DNA of 64,000 bases, taken from NCBI GenBank assembly GCA_025677825.1, contig JAIXMO010000051.1, positions 1-64,000 on the forward strand, read 5' to 3'. A model generated the notes under the pieces. The model was given only the letters and a program-made list of their open reading frames with translations. It was not told the origin of the DNA and ran no database searches. The position numbers and the translations under genes were made by a program. Position 1 is the stretch's first letter. Each line of letters opens with the position of its first letter. This document shows positions 12,415 to 25,104 of this stretch, in pieces. This DNA comes from Helicostylum pulchrum (Eukaryota; Mucoromycota; Mucoromycetes; Mucorales; Mucoraceae).

Positions 12415-12838
12415 TACTCCGTTGTATTTTAGATTTTTACTTATCGTGAGAGTTCTTTTTAAAATGTATAAGAACTTTGGAATACACAATAAATCCTACC
12501 TTTTCTTTTATCTTAAAAAAAACAGCTTAACGGGCGGGAACAAAAAAAAAAACCGCGAAATTAACTTGTCCAAGACTTATGATTCATACTTACAACACAA
12601 GCGCACGACATCAAAACCAAAAAAAAAATGGTATCACATTGAACCCTTTATCAATAGGGCAGTTTTTTATTGGTTACATATTAAAATGTAAAGACTTACA
12701 TTGAGTAATAAGCAATTATTTTGACTCACAGTGAGCCTAGTACATTTTTATCGTATTTTTTCAAAGCCACCCGTTTTTTTATAAACCAACAACCCCCGAA
12801 TAACTTTTTTTTTTCCACTCTCTTTCTCATTAATACAA

Positions 12839-15011
12839 ATGTCTTCTGCAGAGAATTTCGATAGAGCTGCTCTTGAGGTAAAACCGTTTAGAAACTCCAA
12901 AAAGAATGAAAGCCTTTGTTAACTGTTTAAAATAATAGCAACTCGTTACTAAACGTTTCTTTTACGCGCCTTCTTTCCAAATTTACGGTGGTAAAGTATA
13001 TGTATATTTGACATGAACTTTTTTTTTTAAATAACATTTTTTGTTAGGTGTTGCCGGTCTTTATGATTTCGGTCCTTCCGGTTGTGCTCTTTTAAACAAC
13101 ATTGTTTCTGTATGGCGTAACCATTTTGTCTTGGAGGAAGAAATGCTTGAAGTTGACACTACCATCATGACAACCTACGACGTTCTCAAGACTTCAGGTC
13201 ACGTTGATAAGTTTGCCGATTTCATGTGTAAGGATTTAAAGAATGGTGAAATCTTCAGAGCTGATCATGTTATCGAAGCTGTTTTGGAAGCACGTCTTCA
13301 AGGTGATAAGGAAGCCAGATCTGCCAAGGCCGGTAAGACCGCTGAGGAGATTGCTGCTGATACCGCTGCCGATGCTGCCAACAAGGTCGATAAGAAGAAG
13401 AAGAAGAAGAAGGGTGTCGTTGTTGCTGTTGAATTAGCCGATGATGTTCGTCAATCCTACGAAGAATCTTTAGCTCAACTTGATAACTTTGGTGGAGAGG
13501 AATTAACCAACATTATGAAGAAGTTCGATATCCGTTCTCCTGAATCCGGTAACGAACTCTCTGAACCTAAAGAATTCAACTTGATGTTTGAGTCCTTGAT
13601 TGGTCCTACCGGTCAATTGAAGGGTTTCTTAAGACCTGAAACTGCTCAAGGTCAATTCCTTAACTTCAAGAAGCTTTTGGAATTCAACAATGATAAGATG
13701 CCTTTCGCTTCTGCTCAAGTTGGTCGTTCTTTCCGTAACGAAATTTCTCCTCGTTCTGGTCTTTTACGTGTTCGGTAAGTTATTAAAGTGAATGAGGGAG
13801 GGGGGTGGTTTATTTAAGCAGAGAGAGAAAGAGAGAATATTGATGAACATTCTAGTGAATTCACCATGGCTGAAATCGAACATTACGTTGATCCCGATAA
13901 CAAGGATCATCCTAAATTCGAAGAAGTTAAGGATGTCGTCTTGACTATTTTGCCCAAGGATGTTCAAATGAGCGGTAAGACTACCACTATTAACATGACC
14001 GTCGGCGAAGCTGTTGCCAAGAAGGTCATTGATAACCAAACTCTTGGTTATTTCATTGCCCGTATTTACCTTTTCTTGGATAAGATTGGTATTAAGGGAG
14101 ACCGTCTTCGTTTCCGTCAACATATGGATAACGAGATGGCACATTATGCTACTGATTGTTGGGATGCTGAAATCAAGACCAGTTATGTAAGTTACATACG
14201 CACACACACACAAAAAAAAAAGAGATTAATGAGATTTATATAGGGCTGGATCGAATGTGTCGGTTGTGCCGATCGTTCTGCTTATGATTTAACTGTTCAT
14301 TCTAAGCGTACTGGCGAAAAGTTGATTGTTCGTGAACAATTAGCCGAACCCCGTACCTTTGAACTCTGGCAAGTTGAGATCAACAAGAAGACATTTGGTC
14401 CTAAATACAAGAAGGATGCTAAGGCAGTTGAAGAAGCTCTTTTGGCACTTTCTGAAGAGCAATATGCCGCACTTGCTCAAGAATTAGAGACCAACGGTGT
14501 TGGATCTGTTGAAGTCAATGGACAAAGTGTCGAAGTTGCTAAAGAAAATGTTACCGTTGTAAAGGGTACTGTCACTGAACACGTTCGTGAATATACCCCT
14601 AACGTTATCGAACCTTCTTTCGGTATCGGTCGTATTCTTTACTCTCTTTTGGAACATAGCTGGTGGGTACGTGGTGATGATGAAGCTCGTAACGTTCTTT
14701 CATTCCCTACTATTGTTGCTCCCTACAAGTGTTGTCTTTTACCTCTCTCTGGTAACGAACAGTTCATCCCCTTTGTTCGCAAGTTCTCTCGTGAACTTCG
14801 TGCAGCTGGTGTCTCTCTTCGTACTGATGATTCCAAGACCTCCATTGGTCGTAGATATGCTCGTAACGATGAGCTCGGTATTCCTTATGCTATCACTATC
14901 GATTTCGATACTGTCCAAGACGGTACCGTCACTCTTCGTGAACGTGATTCTACCAAGCAAATTCGTGATACCTTCGAGAACATCTTGAAGATTATTAAGG
15001 AAGCTAAATAA
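12839..15011 (+). CDS. GRS1: Glycyl-tRNA synthetase
   Basis: Five exons (12839-12877, 12939-12990, 13048-13774, 13856-14186, 14244-15011) encode 638 aa, about the length of eukaryotic class II GlyRS. The start is fixed by the tiny first exon ([13 protein letters not shown]), which splices into the segment [20 protein letters not shown]. Motif 2 is seen in [11 protein letters not shown] and [11 protein letters not shown], motif 3 in [11 protein letters not shown], and the C-terminal anticodon-binding domain follows (ending KIIKEAK). The enzyme charges tRNA-Gly in cytosol and, in fungi, often also in mitochondria. A lysine-rich stretch at about residues 134-143 is a typical eukaryotic insertion. 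Codon use is C/T-ending and looks highly expressed, unlike the AT-rich neighbours. It converges on SSD1 with a 250-bp gap. Confidence 0.95.
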
Positions 15012-15259
15012 AATTATATAAATCATTCATTTCTTTCGCAACTTTTATTTTTCCCCTTTTTTTTTTAAGATAAATAAATATTTTTAATATTGTATGTAGT
15101 TTATTTTATTCATATAAAAAGTATGTCATAAATACATAATTTAAAAGAGAAAAGTTTAAAAAAAGAATAAGTTAAAAAGAAGAATGATGTATAAAAAAAA
15201 AAATTGTTTTTGTTTTTGGTGGTTAAAATAATGGTAATATATATTTATATTGAAGCTTT

Positions 15260-18200
15260 TTAAGCGTAAGGGTTAGCAGCAAATACTCTGATCAAAGGAG
15301 GAGTTCTGACCATTTCAATAGTAAGCATAACTCTAATCTTATCCAAAGCTTGGATAGTTTGAGAAGATTGTTCTGAGCTATATCCAGTACTAGCGGATAA
15401 ACGAGAGCTAATGATAGAAGCTCTCTTGGAAGCAGATTTTTTAGAAGTAGTTGAAGTGGGAACAATACCCGCATTAGCAGCGGCGATGGCAATTGCTTCA
15501 AATTGTTTGTTATTTTCCAAAGAAAGGTTACTGCTACTACTACTACTGGACTGAGAATTTTCTGGGTATGTAGATAATAATTCTTCTTCTTCATATTCAT
15601 CATCAGATAAACTCCATTGTTGTTGTAATCCAGTAGAAGGAATGACACCTTGTTTCCAAAACATGGTCAATGCACGTAACTTGGGATCGTATTGGTGACG
15701 CCATAAAGGTAAATTGGGTAAATGAATACGTCTTTCAATACCAAATTCAGGGATAGAAACATCAAATGAGTCTTCCATAATGGCAATCACACGAGCTTCG
15801 GCAAATACAGTGGTTGTAACCTTGGTACCGGTAACAACAGTTTGATTACTTTGTTGTTGATTATCTTGTTTATGGACCAAATATAAAGCCAAAGATAATA
15901 ATTTACTTTGTTCACGTGCAGCTATACTAGCTTCCTTCTTGACATTACAATGTTGTGCAAGTTTTTGGACAGTATCACGATCCAAATAAAAGTGTTTTTC
16001 TGTATTAAAAAAATTTAATATGGATTCGATTTTAAATGAAATATATATATACTTTACCATTAGTTAAAGCAGATTCCAATTGACGATGAGCAACAATATC
16101 AGCATATCGACGTAAAGGAGCAGTAAAGTGAGTAAACAAAGGAACGCCAGAAGCGAAATGGGAATATTTCAAAATATCAAATGTACCAGTACAAAAGTAT
16201 TTTGGTGGTTGAATAGTTTTTAATACCAAAATTGATACTAATTGACGTAATTCATCGTCAGGGATATCACGAATGGATTCTTGAATAGAGATTGCGTTTG
16301 AAATATTTAATTGGACGCCTAAATAACGTAAAGCATAAACTCTCAATTCATGCTAATTTTTTAAAAAAAATGTCAGTATATATGCATACATATATAAAAA
16401 CCACACTTACAATCTTTCTGGAATTAGGAGGTGCTTGATGGCGTAATAAAGCTTGTTCAGGGTATTGACTAGAAATCTTTTGTGCAACACATTTGTTTGC
16501 CAAAAATCCAAACTCTTTAATAATCTTGACAATGTCAGGTCTAGAGTTGGAGATAGTGGCTGTAGTAGGAGTATTATGGTCATCAAACTCCAAATGTTGT
16601 TTAGCTAAAGACATGGCTTCTTTGGTATAACGAGAAGTATGGAGATACTGGGCGATTTTATACAACATACGAATATCATTATTGATTTCTTCAGTGCATT
16701 CCTTATTATCCTTTCCATCAACAATCTCTTGAGCATCGTTATATGTAAGTTGTGCACTCGACCTTTTTTTTTTCAAAAAATAATAATATATGGATTAGAA
16801 AATAAGGTTCGCATAAATACATGTGTACAAACTTACTTGACAACAGTTTTTCCAAACCAGGTATCTAAAAGCATACCGTCTGAGCTAAGTTTCCAAATAA
16901 TCGAGAATGCAGGTCTAATTTGAAACCAGGTAAGTATACTTGGTACATATAAATATATTTAAAACTTTTACTTACTTGAGTTCATTCAAGTTGAAGTTTG
17001 CAACCTCAGAAAGTTCAGTAGGTAACATGGGTACATCTTTTTGATCGATATGAACATGGACAGCTCTTGCTCTAGCTTCTTTATCCAAAGGAGAATGAGG
17101 TTTAATAAAGTAAGCAATATCAGCAACGTGAACACCAACTTCATAAGTATCATCGCCCAATTTAAGGATAGATAAACCATCTTCAAAGATGGTACTTCCA
17201 GTAGGATCAATTGTGATCATACGATGATCACTATCAGTAGTTAAGTCGCGACGACTTCCATCTTGAGGAGGAGTGAATTGGAAAGGACTAGGTGGAACAC
17301 ATTCCATAACTGCATCATTAAATATATGATCAGATACATTGGCATCAGCCAAAATAGCTTTAATTTGTACATCCAAGTCTGTAATAGCACCTAGTTCTCT
17401 TTCCAAAGTACCGAAAGGATGAAGAGAAGTAATGGGCCAACGTTTGATGGAACCAACAAACAAACGATTCTTATAGCTATCATTATTATCAACAAAATCG
17501 AGAGGAACTTGTTCAATAGGAATAGCAATCAAAGGTACACGCTTGTCAGTAGCCTTAAACCAAACGATTCTAGGTACTTCCTTTTTGACATTACCATCCT
17601 CTTCTTCTTGCTGTTGTTGCATAGCTGCGCGCTTGTTATTAGGTCTTGATAAAGTTAAAGTACCTGAAAATACTTGATTCTGAGCACGTTCCAAAATAGC
17701 CACGACTACACCAGCATATTTAGGCTTGACAGCGTCAATTTCCTCATCACCACCAAAGATAATCTCATTCTCATCTTCTTCATCTGGTAAACGAGTCTTT
17801 ACTTGTCCATTATTTCTAGCTAATTTAGCGTCTTCCTTTTCTTGTTTTTCGCGAATTACTTTTTCAACGTTCACAAGACGAATGGCAACTGTATCGCCTT
17901 CCAAGGCTCGGTTACGATCGCGAGAACCACAGATATAGATATCACCACCATCCAGTTCATCGCAAGCAACATAGGCATCACTACGGTTACGCTTATTAAC
18001 ACGAAGTACACCTCTTACCAATTGTCTTGCTCTAAATAAAGGAGTTAAAGCAGAAAATGGTAAATGTGCAATAAAAAGTGGTCTACGTTGGTGAGGATTA
18101 GCATCATCGCGAGAGAAGTTGACTCGAGTAGGTGTAAAAGGAACAAGTGAAAATGATGATCTATTACTACCATTACCGTTGTTATTGGTTGCAGATGTTG

Positions 18201-19044
18201 AACCTAAAGAAGTATAACATTAAAATGTGTAACTTTTTTTTAAAACAATAAAAACATTTTTTTTTGTACTTTACTATTTCTCCATTCATCAAAATTACGA
18301 GAAGAACGACGATTCATTTGTTTTCTGTTGTCTAAATTACCATTACCATTAAGAGATAAACTTAAAGACTTGCTATTCATAGAAGATCTCTTGTTATCCA
18401 TATTAAATGAAACACCATTTTCATTTAATACAGGTAATTGTTGAAGCGAGGTACGTTTTTTGATATAATTGTTACTGTCATCATTACGTCTATTAAAAGT
18501 ACCCATTAATTTAGCTTCAGCTTCGGCTAAAGCAGCCTGTCTTGAAGATAAGGAAATATTTTCATCACTGGGACGTCTCTCCAATTTAGAAGGAGAAGGA
18601 GTAGAGATGGGAGGTAAAGTCTTGAGGGTATTGATCATATCTTGTAAAGAATCCACCGTCATTTCTTCTTTTAAAGTATGTAAGCCAACAAAACTACGAC
18701 GGTTTTTGTTATTGTTATTGTTGTTACTATGTAACAAGGAGTTTGTAGATTTAGATGAAGAAACAACTATTTCGGAATTCCTTTGATGACGTGGAGTAGG
18801 CATCATCGAAACAGGTTGTCTGTTTCTACCAGTATCAAATTGATGGGTACCAAGGCCATGAAATGTACGACGTTTATCTGATAAATTTCTTGAAATAGAA
18901 ACCTATTATATATAAAAAAAAAAAGCCCTCGCTTGTCAATAACTTTTATATTTTATCTTTTTTGCTTCATCTTACCTCGGGTGGATCAAACAAACCTCGA
19001 GTGCTTTCAGGAGCAGTTTGTTGTTCTAATGTCTCATGATTCAT
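15260..19044 (-). CDS. SSD1: Ssd1-type RNA-binding translational regulator (pseudo-RNase II)
   Basis: Seven exons (19044-18976, 18902-18275, 18203-16976, 16914-16837, 16762-16411, 16352-16058, 15999-15260) give 1129 aa. A disordered Ser/Asn-rich N-terminus (about 1-230) is followed by a cold-shock/OB region typical of Ssd1 (GVLRVNKRNRSDAYV, DIYICGSRDRNRALEGD) and an RNB domain (YEVGVHVADIAYF, FTAPLRRYADIVAHR). The usual RNB catalytic D-x-D-D cluster is replaced by I-F-E-D at the matching place, so nuclease activity is probably lost, as reported for yeast Ssd1. Ssd1 binds mRNAs of cell-wall proteins and controls their translation and localisation under Cbk1 kinase. The start at 19044 is the first ATG joined by a good splice to the conserved frame. 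Confidence 0.93.
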
Positions 19045-20693
19045 TTATGAAAAAATAAAAAAAGATGCACTGTTTTATATATGTGAAAAAAAAGGGCGTG
19101 TGTTTTTCTTTACAGAGAGGGTTATATAATAATAAACAAAAGGTAAGGATATAAACAAGTGTTATCTATGAATATATGTAAAGGAAGTAGTAAAAAAAAA
19201 AAAAAAAAAAAAGAATGGAAAGGGAAAAGGGTAAAGAAAGAAAAATTTTGTTGTGTCATGTTGGATAAGTGTAATTTTCTACAGTGTGTGTGCGTCTGTG
19301 TGTCTGTGTGCGAGTGTGTGTGAGTGAGATGTCTTTTTTTGTTTAAATTATCATTCATTCGCCGTCTCAATCTCATGTTACAATGTTTGCTTCAATTAAA
19401 TTAGATTTATATTTGGTTGGTGGCAAACGTATCATCCTTACTCTACTCCGAATATTAAGGAGGGGTTGGGACTTCTTTAGTCATGATCAAACACAATGAA
19501 ATATTTTTTCCTTTTTACCTACTCATTTTATCACCAAAACTACCTTTAGTGCTATAAAGAGAAATAGATAAAGAAAGGCACAAACAAAAAAAAAACGGCC
19601 TTAAATATACCTGTGGTTGGACCCAAAAAAGGCGACATCTCCGATAACGAAAAAAAAAGCATAATCGCATCTCTTTTTTATGCTTCCTTACGTTTGTTTT
19701 TGGTAACATTATATAATATACCACCGGGAAAAAAAAACTCTCGTATGACACAAGCCAAGTTTCTTATGCTAATCTTGTAATAATGACTACAAACTAAAAA
19801 ATATATAATTTAACTAGTCTACTATATGTTCGTATAGGATAATATAAAGCCAATCTTAGTATCGTAAAATTTAACTTCAACTTTTATGTGTACTTTACTA
19901 TTATACCTTTTTTTGCATTGTCAAAAAGCTATTTTAAAAACCACTTTTTTTTCTCTCTGTTAGGATTGTATAAAGTTTGAGCTACTATCACTTCTCCCAT
20001 GTCACCCCAGGCACCATATTCCGCTATACATATAAAGAGTTGACCGAAATATATTTGTTTCTTGACTTTTTGTTTATTTACTTCTTTTGTTCAAATAAAG
20101 TTTATTGTTGACCTAATTAATTACCATTTTATTGGGGCTGATCTCGGAAGTTTCTGCACACACAAATGTGTTTAATCAAACGCCGTTCTTTTTATACTAA
20201 CAATAGTCGAGACACTTAAATGCCCTTTCTCTCTTTATAAATGATTTCTGATTAAAACAAGCAGGTGGGTATAGTATGCTCGAGGAAAAAAAAAAACTAT
20301 ACCTTTTTTTTACAGAAAAAAAAAAAAGTACAATGGAAAAGAGCAATACATCTCCAAAAGAAAAAAGCATATAAAAAAGCACTTCTTTTAAAAAAACAAA
20401 AGCTCATTAGATTGATATTCTAGCTACAAGTAGTTCCGTTATTTTGTATTATCACAATTGTTTCCCTTTTCCCCGTCTTTCTTCCTTCCTCCAAAACTGT
20501 GTAACGTGTGCTATTAAATCGCTGGTACGACAGTAACATGTCGCTTTGATCAGGTTTCTTTCGGTACTCGGTAATTTAGTTATACAAAATAAAAAGAGAC
20601 ATTTATTATTGACAATAAAAGGATAATAATAATATAGAAAAAGGTATTTTTTTTAATAGAAAAAATAATGATGATGATAAAAACATTTTGTAT
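19045..20693. other. Intergenic region between SSD1 and the RING gene
   Basis: About 1.65 kb with no supported gene. It contains A/T homopolymers (near 19190-19212), a TG-rich microsatellite near 19285-19330 and short low-complexity frames. It includes the SSD1 promoter and leader and the 3' flank of the RING/coiled-coil gene. Confidence 0.6.
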
Positions 20694-22728
20694 CTAATTT
20701 TTAGTTTCTTCCTTTGCGTCTTCAGGTAAAACAATAGGTCGGCTTGCACTACCTAATTGGACAGACGAAGAAGAAGGTGTGAAAGTTGCCCATTGAGGAT
20801 TTGAATTTACTTGTTGAGGATTCGGACTCATATTGTTAGGAAAATAAGGTCTTATTGCATGATTTTGAGCATCCATAGCCTGTTGTTGTTGTTGTTGTTG
20901 TTGAGGACTTGGTTGATAAGGGCCTCCTTGTTGAGGACTTGCTTGTTGAGGACTTGCTTGTTGAGGACTTGCTTGTTGAGGACTTGCTTGTTGAGGACTT
21001 GCTTGTTGAGGACTTGCTTGTTGAGGACTTGCTTGTTGCTGAGGACTTGCTTGTTGTTGAGGACTAGCTTGCTGTCCGGGAAAACCTGTTGTCTGTTGCT
21101 GTTGATAAGCAACAACGCTTTGTACGGGCGAAGCGCTTTGGTGTTTATTAGCTCCCAAAACCTTTCTTTTTTTTGAAGCAGAAACAGGAGCTACGTACAC
21201 CTCCCATTGTAAATTAGCTGGTGGTGGTCCATGTTGCACAGCAGGGATTTGTTGCTGTGAGACAGGTCCTTGTTGTGGTACAGCCAATCTTTGTTGATGT
21301 AGTTGCTGCTGGTAAAGCGCTGCTTGTTGTTGGGAATTCAATACCGGTGGTCCTACTACAGGTGGTCGTGCCATGATTTTTCGTGGCATCACTGGCTGTT
21401 GCTGGGACGTATTTTGTTGCTGTTGTGGTGGTATAGACTGTTGTGGAGGCATAGGCCGTTGTTGCGGCATTTGTTGTTGTGGAAGTATTGGCTGTTGTGG
21501 TGGCATTTGTTGTTGTGGAGGCATTGGCTGTTGTGGTGGCATTGGCTGTTGGTAAAACGTATTTTGGTGCGGGGGCATCATGTATGCCGGATATGTCATA
21601 GGATTCTGTTGAGTATTCATTTGCTGCACATTAGGTTGTTGATTTGTAGTCTGCAGTTTAGAAAGATCTGTTGTTTTGAGCTTTGGCTGAGACTTTGAAC
21701 CAGTTGCTTTTGTTTTTTTAGAAGAACTAGCTTGGTTTTGATTCAGCCCTTGAGAAGCAGTAGCAGCGGCGACAGCAATGTCTTGCTTTACTTTTGGTCG
21801 AGATGGACCCTTTAACACCTCGTTAACGTTTATTTTTGTATTTAATTTCTTTAATAAGTCTTCATATTTTTTAATGGTCTCGTCTTTTTTAGCTAGCGAT
21901 CTAATGATGTCTCCATGCTCTTCATCACACGTTTCAGCTTTTTTAATATATTTACTCAATTCTTCTTCCCCGTCCTCTAGTTCTCTTTCCTTTTCATCAG
22001 TTTCATCGTAAAGGTCTTGCCTCATTTCTCGCGCATAGCCTATATTTTCTTGCACTTCTTTTTTAAGCCTTTCACACTTTTTTAATGCCTCTTCATACTT
22101 TAATTCATACTTGGCTTCATTACAGATTTTATCATGTGCAACTATAGAATCTTTGAGCTCTTTTATTTCTCTTGCTTGTCTTTCAACTGTAGCAGACTGC
22201 ACAGGTAAGTTTGATTGGTTTACGTTTGCTGTACCACCTTTACTGCCCCCAGCCGTACTATCGCCTAAGAGTGCTTCCATTCTTACCCGAAGGTTGTTTA
22301 TCTCATTATCTTGTAGCTGATTTATTTTTTTCAAGTTTTCAATTTGATCATTCAAAATCTGCGCGTTTGGGAATCGATAAGCAATTTCTTTACGAGCCTC
22401 AGCTAATTCCATTGTCACTTGATTCATTCTATTTTGAACCGAAACCATATTTTCCTCGCCGTCAGTTCTAGTAAACCAAATGTCTTTCATATCGGATACC
22501 GTACAAGGTTTGTGGCAAAGAGGACACCCATTTCTTTGTGGTAGATTCTGCTGTATGCTATTTTTTATAAAGTCAATTTTTGTTGTTGTTGTTTACTATC
22601 TCTTTTTCGTATGGCATTTACAATATGTAGTTAATTTACCAAATCGTGTCAAATACATGTCCGCAGGGTAATGTCGACGCTTGGCCGTTTTGTATATCTC
22701 TTACGCAAATACTACAAATAATTGGCAT
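20694..22728 (-). CDS. RING-finger coiled-coil protein with Gln/Pro-rich tail
   Basis: Two exons (22728-22640 and 22557-20694) give 650 aa. The N-terminal RING is assembled across the intron: CSIC at residues 5-8, CGHVFDTIC, then GCPLC. The ligand position that is normally His or Cys after CGHVF is Asp, an arrangement also seen in some TRAIP-like and Rbx-like RINGs. Residues about 60-220 are highly charged coiled coil. The C-terminal half is Gln/Pro-rich, with runs such as PPQQPMPPQQ and at least eight ASPQQ repeats. A RING implies E3 ubiquitin ligase activity; the substrate is unknown. It is divergently arranged with a paralogue starting at 23533; both first exons are 89 nt with the intron in the same cysteine codon. 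The best guess is a fungal TRAIP-like E3, but the tail is unlike known members. Confidence 0.75.
20929..21071 (-). repeat. Coding minisatellite (15-bp unit, ASPQQ)
   Basis: On the plus strand the unit CTTGTTGAGGACTTG cycles about eight times with almost no change, then grades into CAG/CTG-type interruptions. In the RING gene it encodes the pentapeptide ASPQQ. Near-identity of units suggests recent expansion or active homogenisation. Confidence 0.9.
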
Positions 22729-23532
22729 ATTGAGAGAGAGAGAAAAAAAACGAGGAAGCTTTTCAGCTAGTACAAAAAAAAATGCTAAAAAGGTATTCTG
22801 TTATTAGCTGTCACGTTAGTAGATCCACCGAAAGGAAAGAGGTATTGGTTACTGATAGTTTCAAATCGATAAACTATTTGGCAGAATAGTATTAAGGGTG
22901 TATCTAATATTCTAGTTGCAAGTATTGGGTAAGGTGTATCCTAATGTCAAAATAAAATATATACAAGAAATAAAAAGGGGGCTGACAGTTGAAAAGTATA
23001 GTTTTGACAGGCGCGGGTAGCTCTGTATACCTGATAAAGATTAGTTTTACATTATAAATAAATATGATCGAGGATTACCGGCGTACATGTACTGACGACT
23101 GTTTTTTCTCTCTCTAAGACTAAAAAAAAATAATACTATTGTCAATGATAAGTGATTGTTTAGAGATGATAAAACATATAAGGGTGATTCCCCCTGATTA
23201 ACTTATTAAGATAGCTTTATGTAAGTCAAAAATAATGTACAATTGTCGTCAAATGACCACTTTTTTTTTATAAAAAAAAGTTAGTGCCACATTTTGCAAT
23301 AATAAAAAGAGTAGTTGGATAAGATATTGTATGATTAAACGTTAAACGTTATATTTTACACTTTTTAGAACGCGGTGATACATGGCAAAGTTGGTTATTT
23401 ACTATCAAGTGTTTCATGTGGTACATCTGTAAGGTAATAGGGACCCAAGAAAAAAGTGCATAAATACTCACGCCCTTTTTCACCTTTTTTTTTCTTTTTT
23501 TCTTCTTCTTCTCCTTCTTGTTTTCTTTCAGT
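22729..23532. promoter_or_regulatory. Shared divergent intergenic region of the two RING paralogues
   Basis: About 800 bp between head-to-head start codons. It is AT-rich, with a T8/A8-type palindrome at about 23262-23279 and pyrimidine-rich DNA just before each ATG. No gene was seen, and no specific operator could be assigned. Confidence 0.5.
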
Positions 23533-25104
23533 ATGACACTTTCTTGCCCTATATGTTTAGAAAAAATAAAAGAGTCTGAAGCTGCAGCTCTTTCTTGTGG
23601 TCATGTATTTGACCGTAAATGGTAAAATGAAAAATGCTTTTTTTTTAGTTGATTCGTTTAACACTTTTTACTGAAATAAAACTTGTAGTATTCGCGAGTG
23701 TCTGCTAAGTAGAAGGGTTTGTCCAATCTGTAATGCAGCGTATAATGATAGATGTGGCATAATTTCACTTTTTTTAAACACGGATGATGAAACGGATACA
23801 CTTATCCTTGATCTCCAACGAGAGCTAAACAAAAGAGCTGGAGTTATCAGGGTATTAGAAGAATATATGCGTGATGAAATTAAGAAACATAAGGATACCA
23901 TTGTCGAACAAAATAATGGATCAGTGCAATTGAAAAGCCAGCTTGATCGCAAAGAAAAAGAATTTAATGCTCTTCGAAACAGCTTTAATATTGTACGTAT
24001 GGAAGCCAATTCAAAACAAACAGCTTTGAATACTGCAAAGGAAACCTCTGCTCAATTTAAATCTGAAAGAGATGAAAAGACAAAGGCTTTATCTGCAATT
24101 GAAGATAAATTACGTGAACTCAGCCAAAATTCTTGTGATTTAGATAAATACATGGAGTCCAAAACAAAGTATCAAACTTTATTAAGTAAATTTGAAAAGG
24201 CCGTTGATGACAAGGTTTCTGCAAAGATGGCAATGGAATCGTTACAAGAAAAAATTACAGCTTTGGAAAGATCAAATACGCAAAACACAGCCAGTAATGA
24301 ACTTGTTGATCAAATTGAACAACTAAAGCAAGAAAACGAATCATTAAAATCCAAGACTGAATATAAAACGAAATACAATAAACTGTTGGATTCTTTTGAA
24401 AGGTTGGTAAACGAAAAGACTGCAACAGCTCATGAACACCAAAAGAATATTGAAAACTATGAAAAGTTATTACAAAAACATGAAGATGATAGTCAAGTTA
24501 AGAAAAAGTTTGAGGAATGCCAACTTGAACTGAGCGCAATTAAACTTAATCTTTCAACAACTCTTTCAAAGAACAAGGAGCTAACTGAACAAAATAAGAA
24601 ATGGAAAGAAACTGAAACCAAATTACGTAAAGAAATGAAAACTTTAAAGCGAGAAAAAGAAAATATGAAGACCGGTAACACAAAGCTTATAGCTCAAAAG
24701 AATAAAGCTTATAGTGATTTAGAAAAGTTAAGAAAGAAATCGGGTATAAAAACTGAGGATGTAACCGCCAATGTAGCAAACCTGAGTGTTTCTTCTGCAG
24801 AGAATACCACTGATTTTCAAAAGAAGTTGGCCGAAACGAGAGCCGTCGAAACCAGACTATTAAAAAAAACAGAAGGTCTTACAATTAGAAATAATGAACT
24901 ACAGGCGCAAGTGATTAAGCTAAAGCTGAACATGGAAGATTTAAAATCAAACAAAATAGGTTCTGAAGCTTTAAGCAAAGATAAACTAAAAGAATTAAAG
25001 CACCAGTAAGTTATTTTACTATATACATATACCTGTTAATACTAACATCTTAAAAAAATAGTTGTACTCAATTAGCCGTTATAGCCAATTTGATCATGGA
25101 ATAA
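23533..25104 (+). CDS. RING-finger coiled-coil protein (paralogue of the divergent neighbour)
   Basis: Three exons (23533-23621, 23689-25005, 25062-25104) give 482 aa. The RING reads CPIC at residues 5-8, CGHVFDRKC across the first intron, then RVCPIC. As in the neighbour, Asp stands where His or Cys is usual. From about residue 60 to the end it is almost continuous coiled coil (heptad-like Leu/Lys/Glu, with repeats containing KYxxLLxxFE). The last 14 residues come from a tiny terminal exon with a clear TACTAAC-like branch site upstream; without that splice the frame stops four codons after the donor. The RING plus long coiled coil resembles TRAIP-type E3 ligases. It lacks the Gln-rich tail of its paralogue. 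Confidence 0.75.

Larger units (their letters stand above)
7252..12838. other. 5.6-kb gene desert
   Basis: No gene can be supported on either strand. The open frames (for example at 9161, 10942 and 12422) are short, lysine/leucine-rich and match nothing I recognise. The interval holds an A tract of about 47 bases (8650-8696), T/A palindromes at about 8406-8429 and 9941-9958, a 23-bp tandem repeat (11815-11880) and a possible miniature transposon (12267-12414). It probably contains the promoters of the flanking PAS/GATA and glycyl-tRNA synthetase genes. Confidence 0.6.

Noticed and set aside
20811..21698. Long plus-strand frames rich in Leu/Arg/Trp/Cys opposite the RING gene
   Set aside because: They mirror the Gln/Pro repeats of the minus-strand gene and have no independent signal.
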